Assembly (NCBI GenBank): GCA_965204875.1
Contig: OZ242020.1
Location: forward strand, 2,108,001 to 2,172,000
Direction: 5' to 3'
Length of the DNA: 64,000 nt
Source of the DNA: Aldehydirespirator sp965204875
GTDB lineage: Bacteria > Actinomycetota > Acidimicrobiia > Acidimicrobiales > Aldehydirespiratoraceae
In this document: positions 43,657-51,524 of the stretch, in pieces
How positions within the stretch are numbered: the stretch's first letter is position 1
How the letters are laid out: each line of letters opens with the position of its first letter
Position numbers and translations under genes: made by a program
Notes under the pieces: model-generated
What the model was told of the DNA's origin: nothing
Database searches by the model: none
The model's input: only the letters and a program-made list of their open reading frames with translations

Positions 43657-44565
43657 TCAGGTGGTTAAGGTGTGATACTGGTGTTCGTATTGGTTGGGGG
43701 TTTGTTGGTTGATGCTGCTGTGGCGGCGGGTGGTGTTGTAGCGGGTTAGCCATTGGAAGATGCTGCGGCGTGCTGTGGGGCGGTCTGGGTAGTGGCGCTG
43801 GTTGGTGTGTTCGCGTTTGAGGGTGGCGAAGAAGGCTTCGGCTGCGGCGTTGTCGGCTGAGCTGCCGACGCGGCCGGTGGATTGGAGCATGCCCCAGGAT
43901 TTCAGGGTTTTCTTGTAGTCGTTGGAGAGGTATTGGCTGCCACGGTCGGAGTGTACCACAACACCTCGTGTGAGCCCTTTGCGGGTGTGTGCGGCCATTG
44001 TCAGTGCGTCTTGTGCTAGTTGGGTGTTGATGCGGTCGCTCATCTGGTAGCCCAGCAGGCGCCGGCTGCCCAGATCGAGCACCACAGCCAGGTAGAGCCA
44101 GCCCTCACCGGTGCGAATGTAGGTGATGTCCGACACCCACGCCCGATCCGGCGCACCGACACCGAAATCCCGGCGCAGCAGATCAGGCGGCCGCGCATCG
44201 GTGTTTCGTGAGGGTGTGGTGGTGCGCTTGGGGCGCCGCTTGCGGATCCCTGCGATGCCGTTGCTGCGCATCAGCCGCTCCACCCGCTTGTGGTTCACCT
44301 TATGGCCTCTGGCCTGCAGTTCCGCCGTAACGCGCGGCGACCCGTAAACCCCACCCGAAGCATCATGGATGCCGCGGATCTCGGCCACCATCTGCGCCTC
44401 GGCCCGCTCGGCTGCCGTCGGACCCCGCCGCTGCCGGCGGTGCCACCCATAGAACGCCTGCGGCGACACGCGGGCGGCCTCACAGCACAACCTCGTCGGG
44501 AATCCCATGGCCCTTTGAGCCAGCACCCACCGATAGCGGGTCACTGTCCCAACTCCCTCACCCAA
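43657..44565 (-). CDS. IS3-family transposase OrfB (DDE integrase)
   Basis: A 302-aa protein with the HTH_21-like segment (GVYGSPRVTAELQARGHKVN) and the rve catalytic core: Asp in WVSDITYIRT, Asp in VVHSDRGSQYLS and Glu in SADNAAAEAFFATLKRE. It overlaps orfA in the -1 frame. CCTTTTGG at the overlap is a plausible slippery site for making the OrfAB fusion. The stop lies 22 bases inside the left end of the element. Confidence 0.92.
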   Translation of the reverse strand: MGEGVGTVTRYRWVLAQRAMGFPTRLCCEAARVSPQAFYGWHRRQRRGPTAAERAEAQMVAEIRGIHDASGGVYGSPRVTAELQARGHKVNHKRVERLMRSNGIAGIRKRRPKRTTTPSRNTDARPPDLLRRDFGVGAPDRAWVSDITYIRTGEGWLYLAVVLDLGSRRLLGYQMSDRINTQLAQDALTMAAHTRKGLTRGVVVHSDRGSQYLSNDYKKTLKSWGMLQSTGRVGSSADNAAAEAFFATLKREHTNQRHYPDRPTARRSIFQWLTRYNTTRRHSSINQQTPNQYEHQYHTLTT

Positions 44566-44882
44566 AAGGCCGTTGCTCGTTTGAGCAGCTCACGCTCCTG
44601 ACGCAAACGCACGTTCTCACGCCGCAGGCTCACCAGCTCCGCCCGCTCCGCCGTCGTGAGACCCTCACGCTCACCGGCATCGACGCGCGCCTGGCGCACC
44701 CAGTTCCCCAGATTCGACGCCCCCACCCCCAACGCCCGAGCCACCGACGCGATACTCCGACCCTCCTCAAGCACCAACGCCACCGCATCAGCCTTGAACT
44801 CCCCCGGAAACACCCGCCGCACCCGACCCGGACCCGCACGCGCCAGATGCTGCTGCTGCTGCTGATCATCCATAGACGACAT
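44541..44882 (-). CDS. IS3-family transposase OrfA (HTH protein)
   Basis: A 113-aa helix-turn-helix protein (FPGEFKADAVALVLEEGRS, VARALGVGASNLGNWVRQAR) followed by a leucine-rich coiled coil (LRRENVRLRQERELLKRATA) for multimerisation. A polyglutamine start (DDQQQQQH) is unusual. It overlaps orfB at its end, as normal for IS3. Confidence 0.9.
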   Translation of the reverse strand: MSSMDDQQQQQHLARAGPGRVRRVFPGEFKADAVALVLEEGRSIASVARALGVGASNLGNWVRQARVDAGEREGLTTAERAELVSLRRENVRLRQERELLKRATAFWVRELGQ

Positions 44883-44929
44883 GCCTACCTCCTAAACGAG
44901 GTGACCGGTCAACGGGGGGAAGCCCCCTC

Positions 44930-45190
44930 TGCGTGGCGTGGCATTGCACCGCTCGCCGGGATGGGCGGGGGTTCGACGAGCCGTCAATCCGACATGACAA
45001 GGAGGAGGGGGGTCTACAGGTGGCACCGCCGGTCTGGATGGGCGAGGGTTCGGCGAGAGGTGTTGCAGTTGGGCGGTGCGGCGTCGTGTGTGGGTGGGGT
45101 TCGTCGTTTGCGCCACGAGGCAACTCGGGGGAATAGGCTGGTGAGCGAGACTTGAGGGGTGGCAGCCCTGTAGCGGGAGGCGGTGGCCGG
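44930..45190. other. Intergenic region with a 77-bp-offset duplication
   Basis: No gene is supported here. GCACCG followed by ATGGGCGGGGGTTCGACGAG (around 44946-44980) is repeated imperfectly at 45023-45057, an offset of 77. TAGGCT at 45134-45139 might be a -10 for the next gene. Confidence 0.5.
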
Positions 45191-46165
45191 GTGGATGTGT
45201 CGGTGCTGGCGGAGGCGGTGGAGCTGAGCGAGTCGCGGGTGCCGTACGTGCTGGCCACGGTGGTGTGGCGGCGGGGCCCGTCCTCGGGGCGGCAGGGCTC
45301 CAAGGCGGTCGTGCTGGCCGACGGCACCGTGCGGGGCTGGCTGGGGGGCGCCTGCGCCGAGCCGACTGTCGTGCGCCACGCCCGCGAGTGCCTTCAGACC
45401 GGCCGGCCGGCGCTGCTGCTGCTGGGCCAGGCGGGCGAGTTCGACGGCCGCAGCGGTGAGGGGGTGCGTTCCGTGTCCATGGCGTGTGAGTCCGAGGGTG
45501 CTCTGGAGGTCTACCTGGAGCCGCACCGGCCCGAGCCGCAGGTGGTGGTGGTCGGGCGGTCGCCTGCGGTGGACGCGCTGGGCGAGATGGCCATCGCGCT
45601 CGGGTGGAGGGCAACCGTCATCGACGACGGCGGCAACCCGGACGAGCACCGCCGGCCCGAGATCGTGCGCACCAAGCTCGACTTCGCCGGACTCGGCATC
45701 GACGGCGCCACCGCTGTCGTGGTCGCCACCCAGGGCCACTACGACGACCTGGCTTTGGAGGCGGCCCTCGCTTGCGAGCCGGGTTACGTCGGCCTGATCG
45801 CTTCAGGCAAGCGCGCTGCCGGGGTGCTGGAGCACCTGAGGGGCCGGGGCGTCGACTGCGCCGTGGCGAGCCGTGTGCAGGCGCCGGCGGGCCTGGACCT
45901 GGGCGAGGTCGCCAATGCCGAGATAGCGGTGGCGGTGATGGCGGAGTTGGTGGCCCGCCGGGCGCGCGGCGAGTTGGCTGCCACCGGACCGGGCCGGGCC
46001 GTGCCGGCCCGAGTCGAGGCCATCGACGTTGTGTGCGGCATGACGGTGCTGGTCGACGACGCCAAGTATCACACGGTGCACGCCGGCGCCGACTACTGGT
46101 TCTGCGCCGCCGGCTGCCTGCGAGCCTTCGAGTCCGACCCCGACACATACTTGGCCGTCGCCTGA
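45191..46165 (+). CDS. XdhC/CoxF-family protein with C-terminal YHS domain
   Basis: A 324-aa protein from GTG 45191 (GGAGG ten bases upstream; TTG 45152 is the alternative). The XdhC_CoxI region contains RRGPSSGRQGSKAVV and GWLGGACAEPTVV; the Rossmann-like XdhC_C domain contains PQVVVVGRSPAVDALGEMA and CEPGYVGLIASGKRA. It ends in a YHS metal-binding domain (DVVCGMTVLVDDAKYHTVHA, FCAAGC). Such proteins mature molybdenum hydroxylases, so it probably serves CoxL, from which it is separated by mobile DNA. Confidence 0.85.
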   Translation: MDVSVLAEAVELSESRVPYVLATVVWRRGPSSGRQGSKAVVLADGTVRGWLGGACAEPTVVRHARECLQTGRPALLLLGQAGEFDGRSGEGVRSVSMACESEGALEVYLEPHRPEPQVVVVGRSPAVDALGEMAIALGWRATVIDDGGNPDEHRRPEIVRTKLDFAGLGIDGATAVVVATQGHYDDLALEAALACEPGYVGLIASGKRAAGVLEHLRGRGVDCAVASRVQAPAGLDLGEVANAEIAVAVMAELVARRARGELAATGPGRAVPARVEAIDVVCGMTVLVDDAKYHTVHAGADYWFCAAGCLRAFESDPDTYLAVA

Positions 46166-46245
46166 CGCGGCCCCGCCGCCGTGCGTTTCGCGTTTGTGCG
46201 GCAAGCGCGACGGCCCGAGACGATTCGCTGCAACGGGGGACGGAG

Positions 46246-46342
46246 AGCCGCCCTCCCAGCACTGCCTCTCGGTCGCTGGTGGTGGTCGTACCGGGGATGC
46301 TGGCCGCCGGGGGGAGGGATAGCCGCCCTCCCTGCACTGCCT
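46246..46342. repeat. 75-bp-offset duplication upstream of the EamA gene
   Basis: AGCCGCCCTCCC, then AGCACTGCCT at 46246, recurs as AGCCGCCCTCCCTGCACTGC at 46321. It lies in the 244-base gap after the XdhC-like gene. No small ORF is compelling there. Confidence 0.75.
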
Positions 46343-46409
46343 TCCTCGGTGGTTCACGGCCGAAGTCGGCGGTGCGGCTGGGTGATCGCAGGGTCGGTAG
46401 CTTGGTTCG

Positions 46410-47291
46410 ATGACGGCGCAGCATTCGCAGCATTCTGGTGACCGGCGGACGCTGGGGTGGTTGCTCGCAGGGGTGGGGATGCTGGCGGTGTCCACCGACT
46501 CGCTGTGGGTGCGGGTGTCACGTGCCGAGGCGGTCGATGTCGCCTTCTGGGTGGCGTGCTGCTCCCTGGTGGTGTACTCGACTCTCGGGCGCCGGCTGGA
46601 TCGGCGCCCGCCGCTGGAGTCGTTGCGCACGCATCCGCTGCCGCTGGCGGCAGTGGGCTCTCTGGGCGCGGTCAGCCAGATCAGCTTCATCACTGCGATC
46701 ACCCACACTCGGGTCGCCAACGTTGTGGCTATCGTGGCCGCGTCGCCGTTGCTGGCCGCCGGATGCGCCTGGCTGGCGCTGGGGGAGCGGATCACTGCCA
46801 GGGTGGGTGTGGCCATCTCGGTCACGATGGCCGGCATCGCCGTGATCGTGGCAGGCTCGCTGGGCCAGCCGAGCCTGAGGGGCGATCTGCTGGCCTTGCT
46901 GGCGGTCGCGGCGTTCGCTGCCAACCTCACCATCTGGCGGCGCTATCCGGAACTGAGCCGCCGTGCCGGCCTCTCGATCAGCGCCGTGATGGTCGTCGCG
47001 GCCACGAGCCTCGCCGCTTCGCCCTTCACGCTGGACGTCCGGGCCTATCTCGCTGTCGCGGCCATGGGTCTGTGCTTCAACCCGCTGGGCCGGCTGGCGA
47101 ACTCCAACGCGCCCCGCTTCGCTCCGGTGTCGGAGGTCGCGCTTTTTACGCCGGTCGAGACCGTGGCGGGCACTGTGTGGGCAGCGCTGTTCCTCTCGGA
47201 GCTGCCGCGGCCCGCCGCCGTGGTCGGCGCAGCGATAGTGCTCGCCGGGGTCTTCTACGGCACCGTCGCATCCACAACACGCACCACGTAG
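46410..47291 (+). CDS. EamA/DMT-family transporter
   Basis: A 293-aa protein with ten predicted hydrophobic helices in two EamA repeats (LGWLLAGVGMLAVSTDSLWV at the start; VVGAAIVLAGVFYGTVAS at the end). The first repeat contains FITAITHTRVANVVAIVAA, ending ALGERIT, as in RhaT/EamA exporters. Such proteins export amino acids, nucleotides or other metabolites; the substrate is unknown. Start is ATG 46410. Confidence 0.85.
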   Translation: MTAQHSQHSGDRRTLGWLLAGVGMLAVSTDSLWVRVSRAEAVDVAFWVACCSLVVYSTLGRRLDRRPPLESLRTHPLPLAAVGSLGAVSQISFITAITHTRVANVVAIVAASPLLAAGCAWLALGERITARVGVAISVTMAGIAVIVAGSLGQPSLRGDLLALLAVAAFAANLTIWRRYPELSRRAGLSISAVMVVAATSLAASPFTLDVRAYLAVAAMGLCFNPLGRLANSNAPRFAPVSEVALFTPVETVAGTVWAALFLSELPRPAAVVGAAIVLAGVFYGTVASTTRTT

Positions 47292-47310
47292 TTTCATTCC
47301 GGCTCAAGGG

Positions 47311-47420
47311 GGTGTGCTGGTGTGAGAGTGTTGGTGTCACCCGGTCGTGAACGCGGGCAGCAAGCCTACCGATACCGCAGTGGGTGTGCTGGTGTGAGAG
47401 TGTTGGTGTCACCCGGTCGT
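47311..47420. repeat. Exact 38-bp duplication upstream of dtd
   Basis: A 38-bp sequence starting GGTGTGCTGGTGTGAGAG occurs at 47311-47348 and identically at 47383-47420 (offset 72). It lies between the EamA gene and dtd. The second copy ends 41 bases before the dtd ATG, so it could be part of its leader. Confidence 0.9.
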
Positions 47421-47461
47421 CGGGTGGTGAGAGCCTGCCCGTTCGAGGGGGGTGTTGTGAG

Positions 47462-47899
47462 ATGAGGGCGCTGGTGCAGCGTGTCACGCAGGCGAGCGTG
47501 AGCGTGAACGGCACGGTAGTGGGAGAGATCGGCGCAGGTCTGTGCTGCCTCGTGGGCGTGACCCACGACGACGGCCGCGAGGCGGCCCTGAAGTTGGCCG
47601 GCAAGCTCTGGCGCCTGCGCATCTTCGCGGACGGTGGCGGGCACATGAACCGCTCTGTAGCCGACACGGGTGGCGGGATTCTGGTCATCAGCCAGTTCAC
47701 CCTCTACGGCGACACTCGCAAGGGACGCCGACCGTCGTTCGTGGCGGCAGCGGCGCCCGAGCTGGCAGCCCGGCGGATCGACGAGCTGGTGGCAGAGTTG
47801 CGTGGCCTGGGTGCCACCGTCGCCACCGGTGTCTTCGGCGCGGACATGGCCGTGAGCCTGACCAACGACGGCCCGGTGACGCTGATGCTCGAGGTGTGA
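47462..47899 (+). CDS. dtd: D-aminoacyl-tRNA deacylase
   Basis: DTD hydrolyses D-amino acids from mischarged tRNAs. The 145-aa protein starts MRALVQRVTQASVSVNG and has both signature loops: SQFTLYGDTRKGRRPSF (SQxxL) and SLTNDGPVTLMLE (NxGPV, here NDGPVT). ATG 47462 matches the family start; the open frame runs upstream into the duplicated region. Confidence 0.95.
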   Translation: MRALVQRVTQASVSVNGTVVGEIGAGLCCLVGVTHDDGREAALKLAGKLWRLRIFADGGGHMNRSVADTGGGILVISQFTLYGDTRKGRRPSFVAAAAPELAARRIDELVAELRGLGATVATGVFGADMAVSLTNDGPVTLMLEV

Positions 47900-47997
47900 C
47901 GCGGTTCGGACCAGGCGGACGATCAGGCGTGCGCACCTAGGATTGCGATCCGCTGGGGACCGAGGTCGGAGGTGCAGACCTTTCGGGCGGTCGGCGG

Positions 47998-48987
47998 TCA
48001 GGGTTCTTGGGGCGGGTGTTCGCTCTCGGTGTCTGTGATGATGTCGTAGCGCGTGAGGATGTCCGTCGTCTTGCGGATCGTTTCGAGGGCGTGTGTGACG
48101 ATCTCGCTGTCGGGACAGCGCGGGGCGATCTCATGCGCGGCGATGGAGGCCGTTGCGGTTGCGGCTCGAGCGATGCGGGGAGCTAGCCGCGCGACCGATG
48201 GCAGGTCGATATCGGGGCGGTCCGCGATGTAGGTGCCGGCCTTGCGCCAGATGGTGAGATCTCCGTAGGGTGCCTCCCCGCTAAAAACAGTGTTAGCTGT
48301 CAGGTCTGCGAGCACGGTGCGCACTGCTTCACTGTGCGCGCCGGCCAGAGGCACGAGGCGGTGGATCTCGTGCTTGAACGGGGTTGGCGTGCCGTCAGCG
48401 GCGATCAGTGCCTTGAGGGAGGTCTCCACTGTCATGGTGCCGGCCGAGCAGATGTCGATCATGCGCCATAGGGACAGGCGGCGGTTCCTGGGCTCGAGAA
48501 TCTCCCAGTCCTCCGGCTGCAGGCGGACGCGCATCGAGTTGAGTGCCTTGCTGGCCTCGTCGAGGCGGCCGAGGGCTTCGTCGGTGTTGTTGCTGGGAAA
48601 GCCGATCTCCTTGTCCCATCGCACCGCGCCGGCCGGCCGGTCGATCAATGTCACCGTCGCAGGCGCGATCCCAGCCTCGAAGGACGCCGACACCTCGGTG
48701 GTGCGGCACTTCCATTCGGCGCGGTCGGTGACGAACACTTCGACGGGGTGCCCGGCTGCGGCCTCGGCCAGGTCGCTGAGGTCGCTTGCGAGTCGCCGAC
48801 GCTGCGAGTAGTCGATGTCATCGAACACGGCTACCAGGTCGATGTCGCTGTGCTCACCGGCCTCGCCTCGTGCCAGCGATCCGAACATCAGCACACGCGA
48901 GGCACCAGCGGCGGCGAGTTCACGCGCCGCGCGGCGAGCGTCGGTCTCCGTTGGCGGGCCTAGCACCTGCATGCTCACAACCCCCAC
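47998..48987 (-). CDS. MNT-type nucleotidyltransferase fused to HEPN-like domain (copy 2)
   Basis: A 329-aa paralogue of the gene at 42650. The nucleotidyltransferase site is VLMFGSLARGEAGEHSDIDL; the linker IGFPSNN parallels the DKEIGMAG region of copy 1, preceded in both by WDKEIG. The C-terminal half has VETSLKALIAADGTPTPFKH and later LTIWRKAGTY, matching WRQAGTY of copy 1. No R-x4-6-H RNase motif is seen. GTG 48987 or ATG 48972 (MQVLG) starts it. It is divergent from the vapB-type gene. Stand-alone nucleotidyltransferase function is the main alternative to toxin-antitoxin function. Confidence 0.7.
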   Translation of the reverse strand: MGVVSMQVLGPPTETDARRAARELAAAGASRVLMFGSLARGEAGEHSDIDLVAVFDDIDYSQRRRLASDLSDLAEAAAGHPVEVFVTDRAEWKCRTTEVSASFEAGIAPATVTLIDRPAGAVRWDKEIGFPSNNTDEALGRLDEASKALNSMRVRLQPEDWEILEPRNRRLSLWRMIDICSAGTMTVETSLKALIAADGTPTPFKHEIHRLVPLAGAHSEAVRTVLADLTANTVFSGEAPYGDLTIWRKAGTYIADRPDIDLPSVARLAPRIARAATATASIAAHEIAPRCPDSEIVTHALETIRKTTDILTRYDIITDTESEHPPQEP

Positions 48988-49120
48988 GATACAACGGCAG
49001 GCGAGAACGGGCCTGCTCCTGCACAGCCGCCGCGGGGTGGCTGGCCTCGCGGATTGTCACCTGTGAGCTGACCGCGTCCTGTGGTCGGGCTGGTGTCACA
49101 GGTGCAACGGTGCAAGCGGG

Positions 49121-49137
49121 ATGCATGCATGTATGAT
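49121..49137 (+). promoter_or_regulatory. Palindromic operator and -10 of the vapBC-type operon
   Basis: ATGCATGCAT (49121-49130) is a perfect palindrome directly before TATGAT (49132-49137), a good -10. The antitoxin ATG is 6 bases after TATGAT, so the mRNA should be leaderless. An operator overlapping the promoter fits autoregulation by a ribbon-helix-helix antitoxin. Confidence 0.5.
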
Positions 49138-49143
49138 AGGTGC

Positions 49144-49371
49144 ATGGCATCGCTTCAGATTCGCAACATACCCGATGATCTGCACCGCGGGCTGAAGGCT
49201 CGGGCCGCTTTAGAGGGCCAGTCGCTGTCGGAGTACGCCCTCGGTGAACTTCGCAGGGCCATGCAACGCCCCACTCGACGCGAACTTGTCGAGCGGGTTG
49301 CTGCCTTTGAGCGCATCAATCTGCCAGAGTCTGCGGCCGAAGCAGTGCGAGCCGAGCGCGACTCAAGGTGA
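49144..49371 (+). CDS. FitA/VapB-type ribbon-helix-helix antitoxin
   Basis: A 75-aa protein starting MASLQIRNIPDDLHRGLKAR with the FitA-like ribbon (LQIRNIP) and helices (ALEGQSLSEYALGELRRAM). The C-terminal tail (LVERVAAFERINLPESAAEA) should bind the toxin. Its stop overlaps the toxin start (GTGA). It neutralises the PIN toxin and probably represses the operon through the palindrome upstream. Confidence 0.88.
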   Translation: MASLQIRNIPDDLHRGLKARAALEGQSLSEYALGELRRAMQRPTRRELVERVAAFERINLPESAAEAVRAERDSR

Positions 49372-49775
49372 TTGTACTGGATTCGTCGGCTGTTGTCGAG
49401 TGGATCTTGGGTCTTCCCCTCGCTGATGCCGTTGCCCAGCGAATGGTTGAGGCAGTTTCTCTTCATGTGCCCGCGTTGCTCGACGTAGAAGTTGCCCAGG
49501 TTGTGCGCCGCTATTCTCGCCTAAAATTGATTGATCAACGGGTGGCTGAGCGGGCACTAGAGGTAATAGCCGACCTCGATGTTGTGCGCTATACACATGA
49601 ATCACTACTACCTTTGATCTGGCATTTCCGCAACAACCTGACAGCATATGATGCCGCTTATGTGGCACTTGCAAAGGTGCTGGAGGTACCGTTGCTTACG
49701 CTAGATGCGCGTATACCCCGAGCCTTGTCGTCGTCATTATTCGGTAAGAACATCGAGATTGAGCTACTGAGGTGA
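49368..49775 (+). CDS. vapC: VapC-type PIN-domain toxin
   Basis: A 135-aa PIN ribonuclease. Acidic residues expected for Mg binding are visible: Asp in VLDSSAVVEW, Glu in LLDVEVAQVVRRYSR, Asp in LTAYDAAYVALA and Asp in LLTLDARIPRAL. It starts GTG 49368, overlapping the antitoxin stop by 4 bases. The DNA is visibly less GC-rich than the flanks, consistent with horizontal gain. Targets (usually tRNA or rRNA) cannot be read from sequence. Confidence 0.9.
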   Translation: MIVLDSSAVVEWILGLPLADAVAQRMVEAVSLHVPALLDVEVAQVVRRYSRLKLIDQRVAERALEVIADLDVVRYTHESLLPLIWHFRNNLTAYDAAYVALAKVLEVPLLTLDARIPRALSSSLFGKNIEIELLR

Positions 49776-49842
49776 GACACCTCGGCATGTTCAATGAGAC
49801 TGAACGCACCGGCATCTGCGTGTCTGCTGGATCGGTGTGTCG

Positions 49843-49848
49843 TAGGAT
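49843..49848 (+). promoter_or_regulatory. Candidate -10 (TAGGAT) upstream of the SDR gene
   Basis: TAGGAT lies 65 bases before the SDR ATG. It is the same hexamer as that before ftsY and xerC. No -35 is clear. Confidence 0.35.
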
Positions 49849-49913
49849 GCCACAAATGTGTGGGGACGCTTGCTCCGAGGGTGTTGGCCGTGTTGAGAGG
49901 GCGGTTGGTCGAG

Positions 49914-50807
49914 ATGAGTGATGAGCGATTGAGGGTGGATGGTGCTGTGGCGGTGGTCACGGGTGGTGCCGGTGGCATTGGCAGGGGCATTGCCGGGGCG
50001 CTGCTGCGGCGCGGCGCGGTGGTGGTGATTGCCGATGTCGAGGAGGAGGCGCTGCGGCGGGCGACCGGGGAGCTGTCGGTGCTGGGGGCTGTGGAGGGGG
50101 TGCGCACCGATGTGAGCGACGAGCGTTCTGTGACGGCGCTGGCCGATCGTGTGTTCGAGGCTCACGGGCGCTGCAACCTGCTGTTCTGCAATGCCGGGGT
50201 GACCTCGGGTGGCGGGGGCAGGCCCTGGCAGCAGGAGCCCAACGACTGGCGCTGGTGTTTCGGTGTCAACGTGTTCGGGGTGGCGATCTGCGCCTGGGCT
50301 TTCGTGCCCCGCATGATCGCCACCGGCGAGCCCGGCCAGGTGGTCGTCACCTCTTCGGGCGACGGTGGGTTCGCTCCCGTGCCGACGGCGTCGGTGTATG
50401 CGTCGTCGAAGGCCGCGGCCAGCTGCTTCACCGAGGCGCTCAACCACAACCTCATCAGCGAGGGCACCGCCCTTCGGGCCTCGGTGTTCTATCCCTCGGG
50501 CGGGTTGATGGACACCGGCCTGTTCAACGCCCAGCGCAACCGGCCCGAGCACCTGGCCAGGGTGGGCGACGCCACCGGCCGGCGCAGCCTCACCTTCGAA
50601 GAGCTGAAGGAGATGGTCGCGGAGCTGCGTGGCGAGGAACCCGAGGTTGCCGACCTCGACGAGCTGGGGGAGTTCGTGCTCGACGGCGTGGAGGAGCGCC
50701 GCTACATCATCGCTCGGAACCTCGACGAAACCGCCGAGTTGCTGCGTGCGCGGGCCGACGCCATCCGCCAAGCCAAGCTGCCCCCCGGCCACGACCTCGC
50801 CAAGTGA
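49914..50807 (+). CDS. Short-chain dehydrogenase/reductase
   Basis: A 297-aa Rossmann oxidoreductase. The cofactor loop is TGGAGGIGRGIA (about residues 16-27), the NAG motif is in LFCNAGVTSG, and the catalytic Ser-Tyr-Lys are in VVTSSGDGG and VYASSKAA. ADVEE after the second strand favours NAD over NADP. ATG 49914 follows a weak GGTCGAG; the frame is open to 49794. The 3' end of this gene is duplicated 0.6 kb downstream. Substrate unknown. Confidence 0.9.
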   Translation: MSDERLRVDGAVAVVTGGAGGIGRGIAGALLRRGAVVVIADVEEEALRRATGELSVLGAVEGVRTDVSDERSVTALADRVFEAHGRCNLLFCNAGVTSGGGGRPWQQEPNDWRWCFGVNVFGVAICAWAFVPRMIATGEPGQVVVTSSGDGGFAPVPTASVYASSKAAASCFTEALNHNLISEGTALRASVFYPSGGLMDTGLFNAQRNRPEHLARVGDATGRRSLTFEELKEMVAELRGEEPEVADLDELGEFVLDGVEERRYIIARNLDETAELLRARADAIRQAKLPPGHDLAK

Positions 50808-50833
50808 GCCGGTAGGCAGTCATCGAGCCGGGA

Positions 50834-50892
50834 TCAAGGCTGCGCGTCCTGGTAGCGCCGCAGGATCCGTGTCGCCTCCTCAGCGGGGATTA
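50834..50892 (-). pseudogene. 3'-end remnant of the trypsin-like protease gene
   Basis: On the minus strand this stretch reads RYQDAQP and stop, with EEA before it, matching the last residues of the protease at 52938-54329 (RFLQRYQDAQP). Only about 60 bases remain. Together with the copied SDR end at 51398-51515 it shows that the SDR/protease junction was duplicated. Confidence 0.75.
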
Positions 50893-50938
50893 GAGATTGG
50901 AAGCCGCAGGTTGCCGGTTCGCTTGCGTGTTCGGCTGA

Positions 50939-51295
50939 CTAGCGGCCACCCTGGGGGAGCAGACCACTGGCTGCGCGCATCGCCGCTAGGGCGGTCTCGG
51001 TGTCCCTCTCGAGGGCTGCGACCCTCGTTTCGAGCGATGCCACAGCGCCGCTGAGCTTGCCGACCGCCATGTTGAGTTCGTCAAGCCGGGCGTTGGTGGC
51101 ATCGAGGCGGGTGTCGAGGCGGGCGAGGCCGGTGTCGATCTTGTTGTCGAGGCGGGCGAGGCCGGTGTCGATCTTGTTGTCGAGGCGGGTGCCGAGCGCG
51201 TCGAGACTGTCGTGGAGCCTCCGGATTTGAAAGAAGGCGATGCTGCCGAGGGCCAGGATGAGGGCTGGCGTCAGGGTGAGAAGAAACGTGTCCAT
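50939..51295 (-). CDS. Membrane-anchored coiled-coil protein
   Basis: A 118-aa protein with an N-terminal transmembrane helix (LLTLTPALILALGSIAFF) and a long coiled coil. It contains LDNKIDTGLAR twice, 11 residues (33 bp) apart, an undecad pattern, then LETRVAALERDTETAL. The 33-bp DNA repeat is near-perfect. Function unknown. It resembles small bacterial proteins with hendecad coils that form trimers at the membrane. Confidence 0.65.
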   Translation of the reverse strand: MDTFLLTLTPALILALGSIAFFQIRRLHDSLDALGTRLDNKIDTGLARLDNKIDTGLARLDTRLDATNARLDELNMAVGKLSGAVASLETRVAALERDTETALAAMRAASGLLPQGGR

Positions 51296-51397
51296 GCGGG
51301 CAGTATAGGCGCAGGTTGCCTGGTCTGCGTGGCGGCTGTCCGGCGGGTTCGCGTGGTGAGCTGTCGGCGCGTGTCGGACGGCACGTGGTCGTCGCCG

Positions 51398-51515
51398 TGC
51401 GTGGCGAGGAACCCGAGGTTGCCGACCTCGACGAGCTGAGGGCGTTGTGTTCGACGGGGTACAGGAGCGCCGCTACATCATCGCTCGGAACCTCGCCGAC
51501 ACCGCCAAGTTACTG
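51398..51515 (+). pseudogene. SDR 3'-end fragment, left part (split by IS)
   Basis: Bases from about 51398 match the SDR gene from about 50624 (GGCGAGGAACCCGAGGTTGC, then the RRYIIARNL coding stretch), but with indels that break the frame (GAGCTGAGGGCG). It ends at the ACTG target site. The right part continues at 52841. Confidence 0.85.
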
Positions 51516-51524
51516 TGTCCCGTG

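Larger units (their letters stand above)
43635..44926 (-). mobile_element. IS3-family insertion sequence, apparently intact
   Basis: A 1292-bp element bounded by inverted repeats that begin GGGGCTTCCCCCCGTT at the left (43635) and match the reverse complement of the right end (to 44926) over about 36 bases with mismatches. CTC at 43632-43634 and CTC at 44927-44929 form a 3-bp target duplication, typical of IS3. orfA and orfB are both open. The insertion lies 38 bases upstream of the MNT-HEPN start and within the presumed cox cluster. Confidence 0.9.

Noticed and set aside
43598..43753. Upstream extension of the first MNT-HEPN-like gene by 52 codons
   Set aside because: The added residues come from inside the IS3 end; the nucleotidyltransferase domain begins just after the GTG at 43597.
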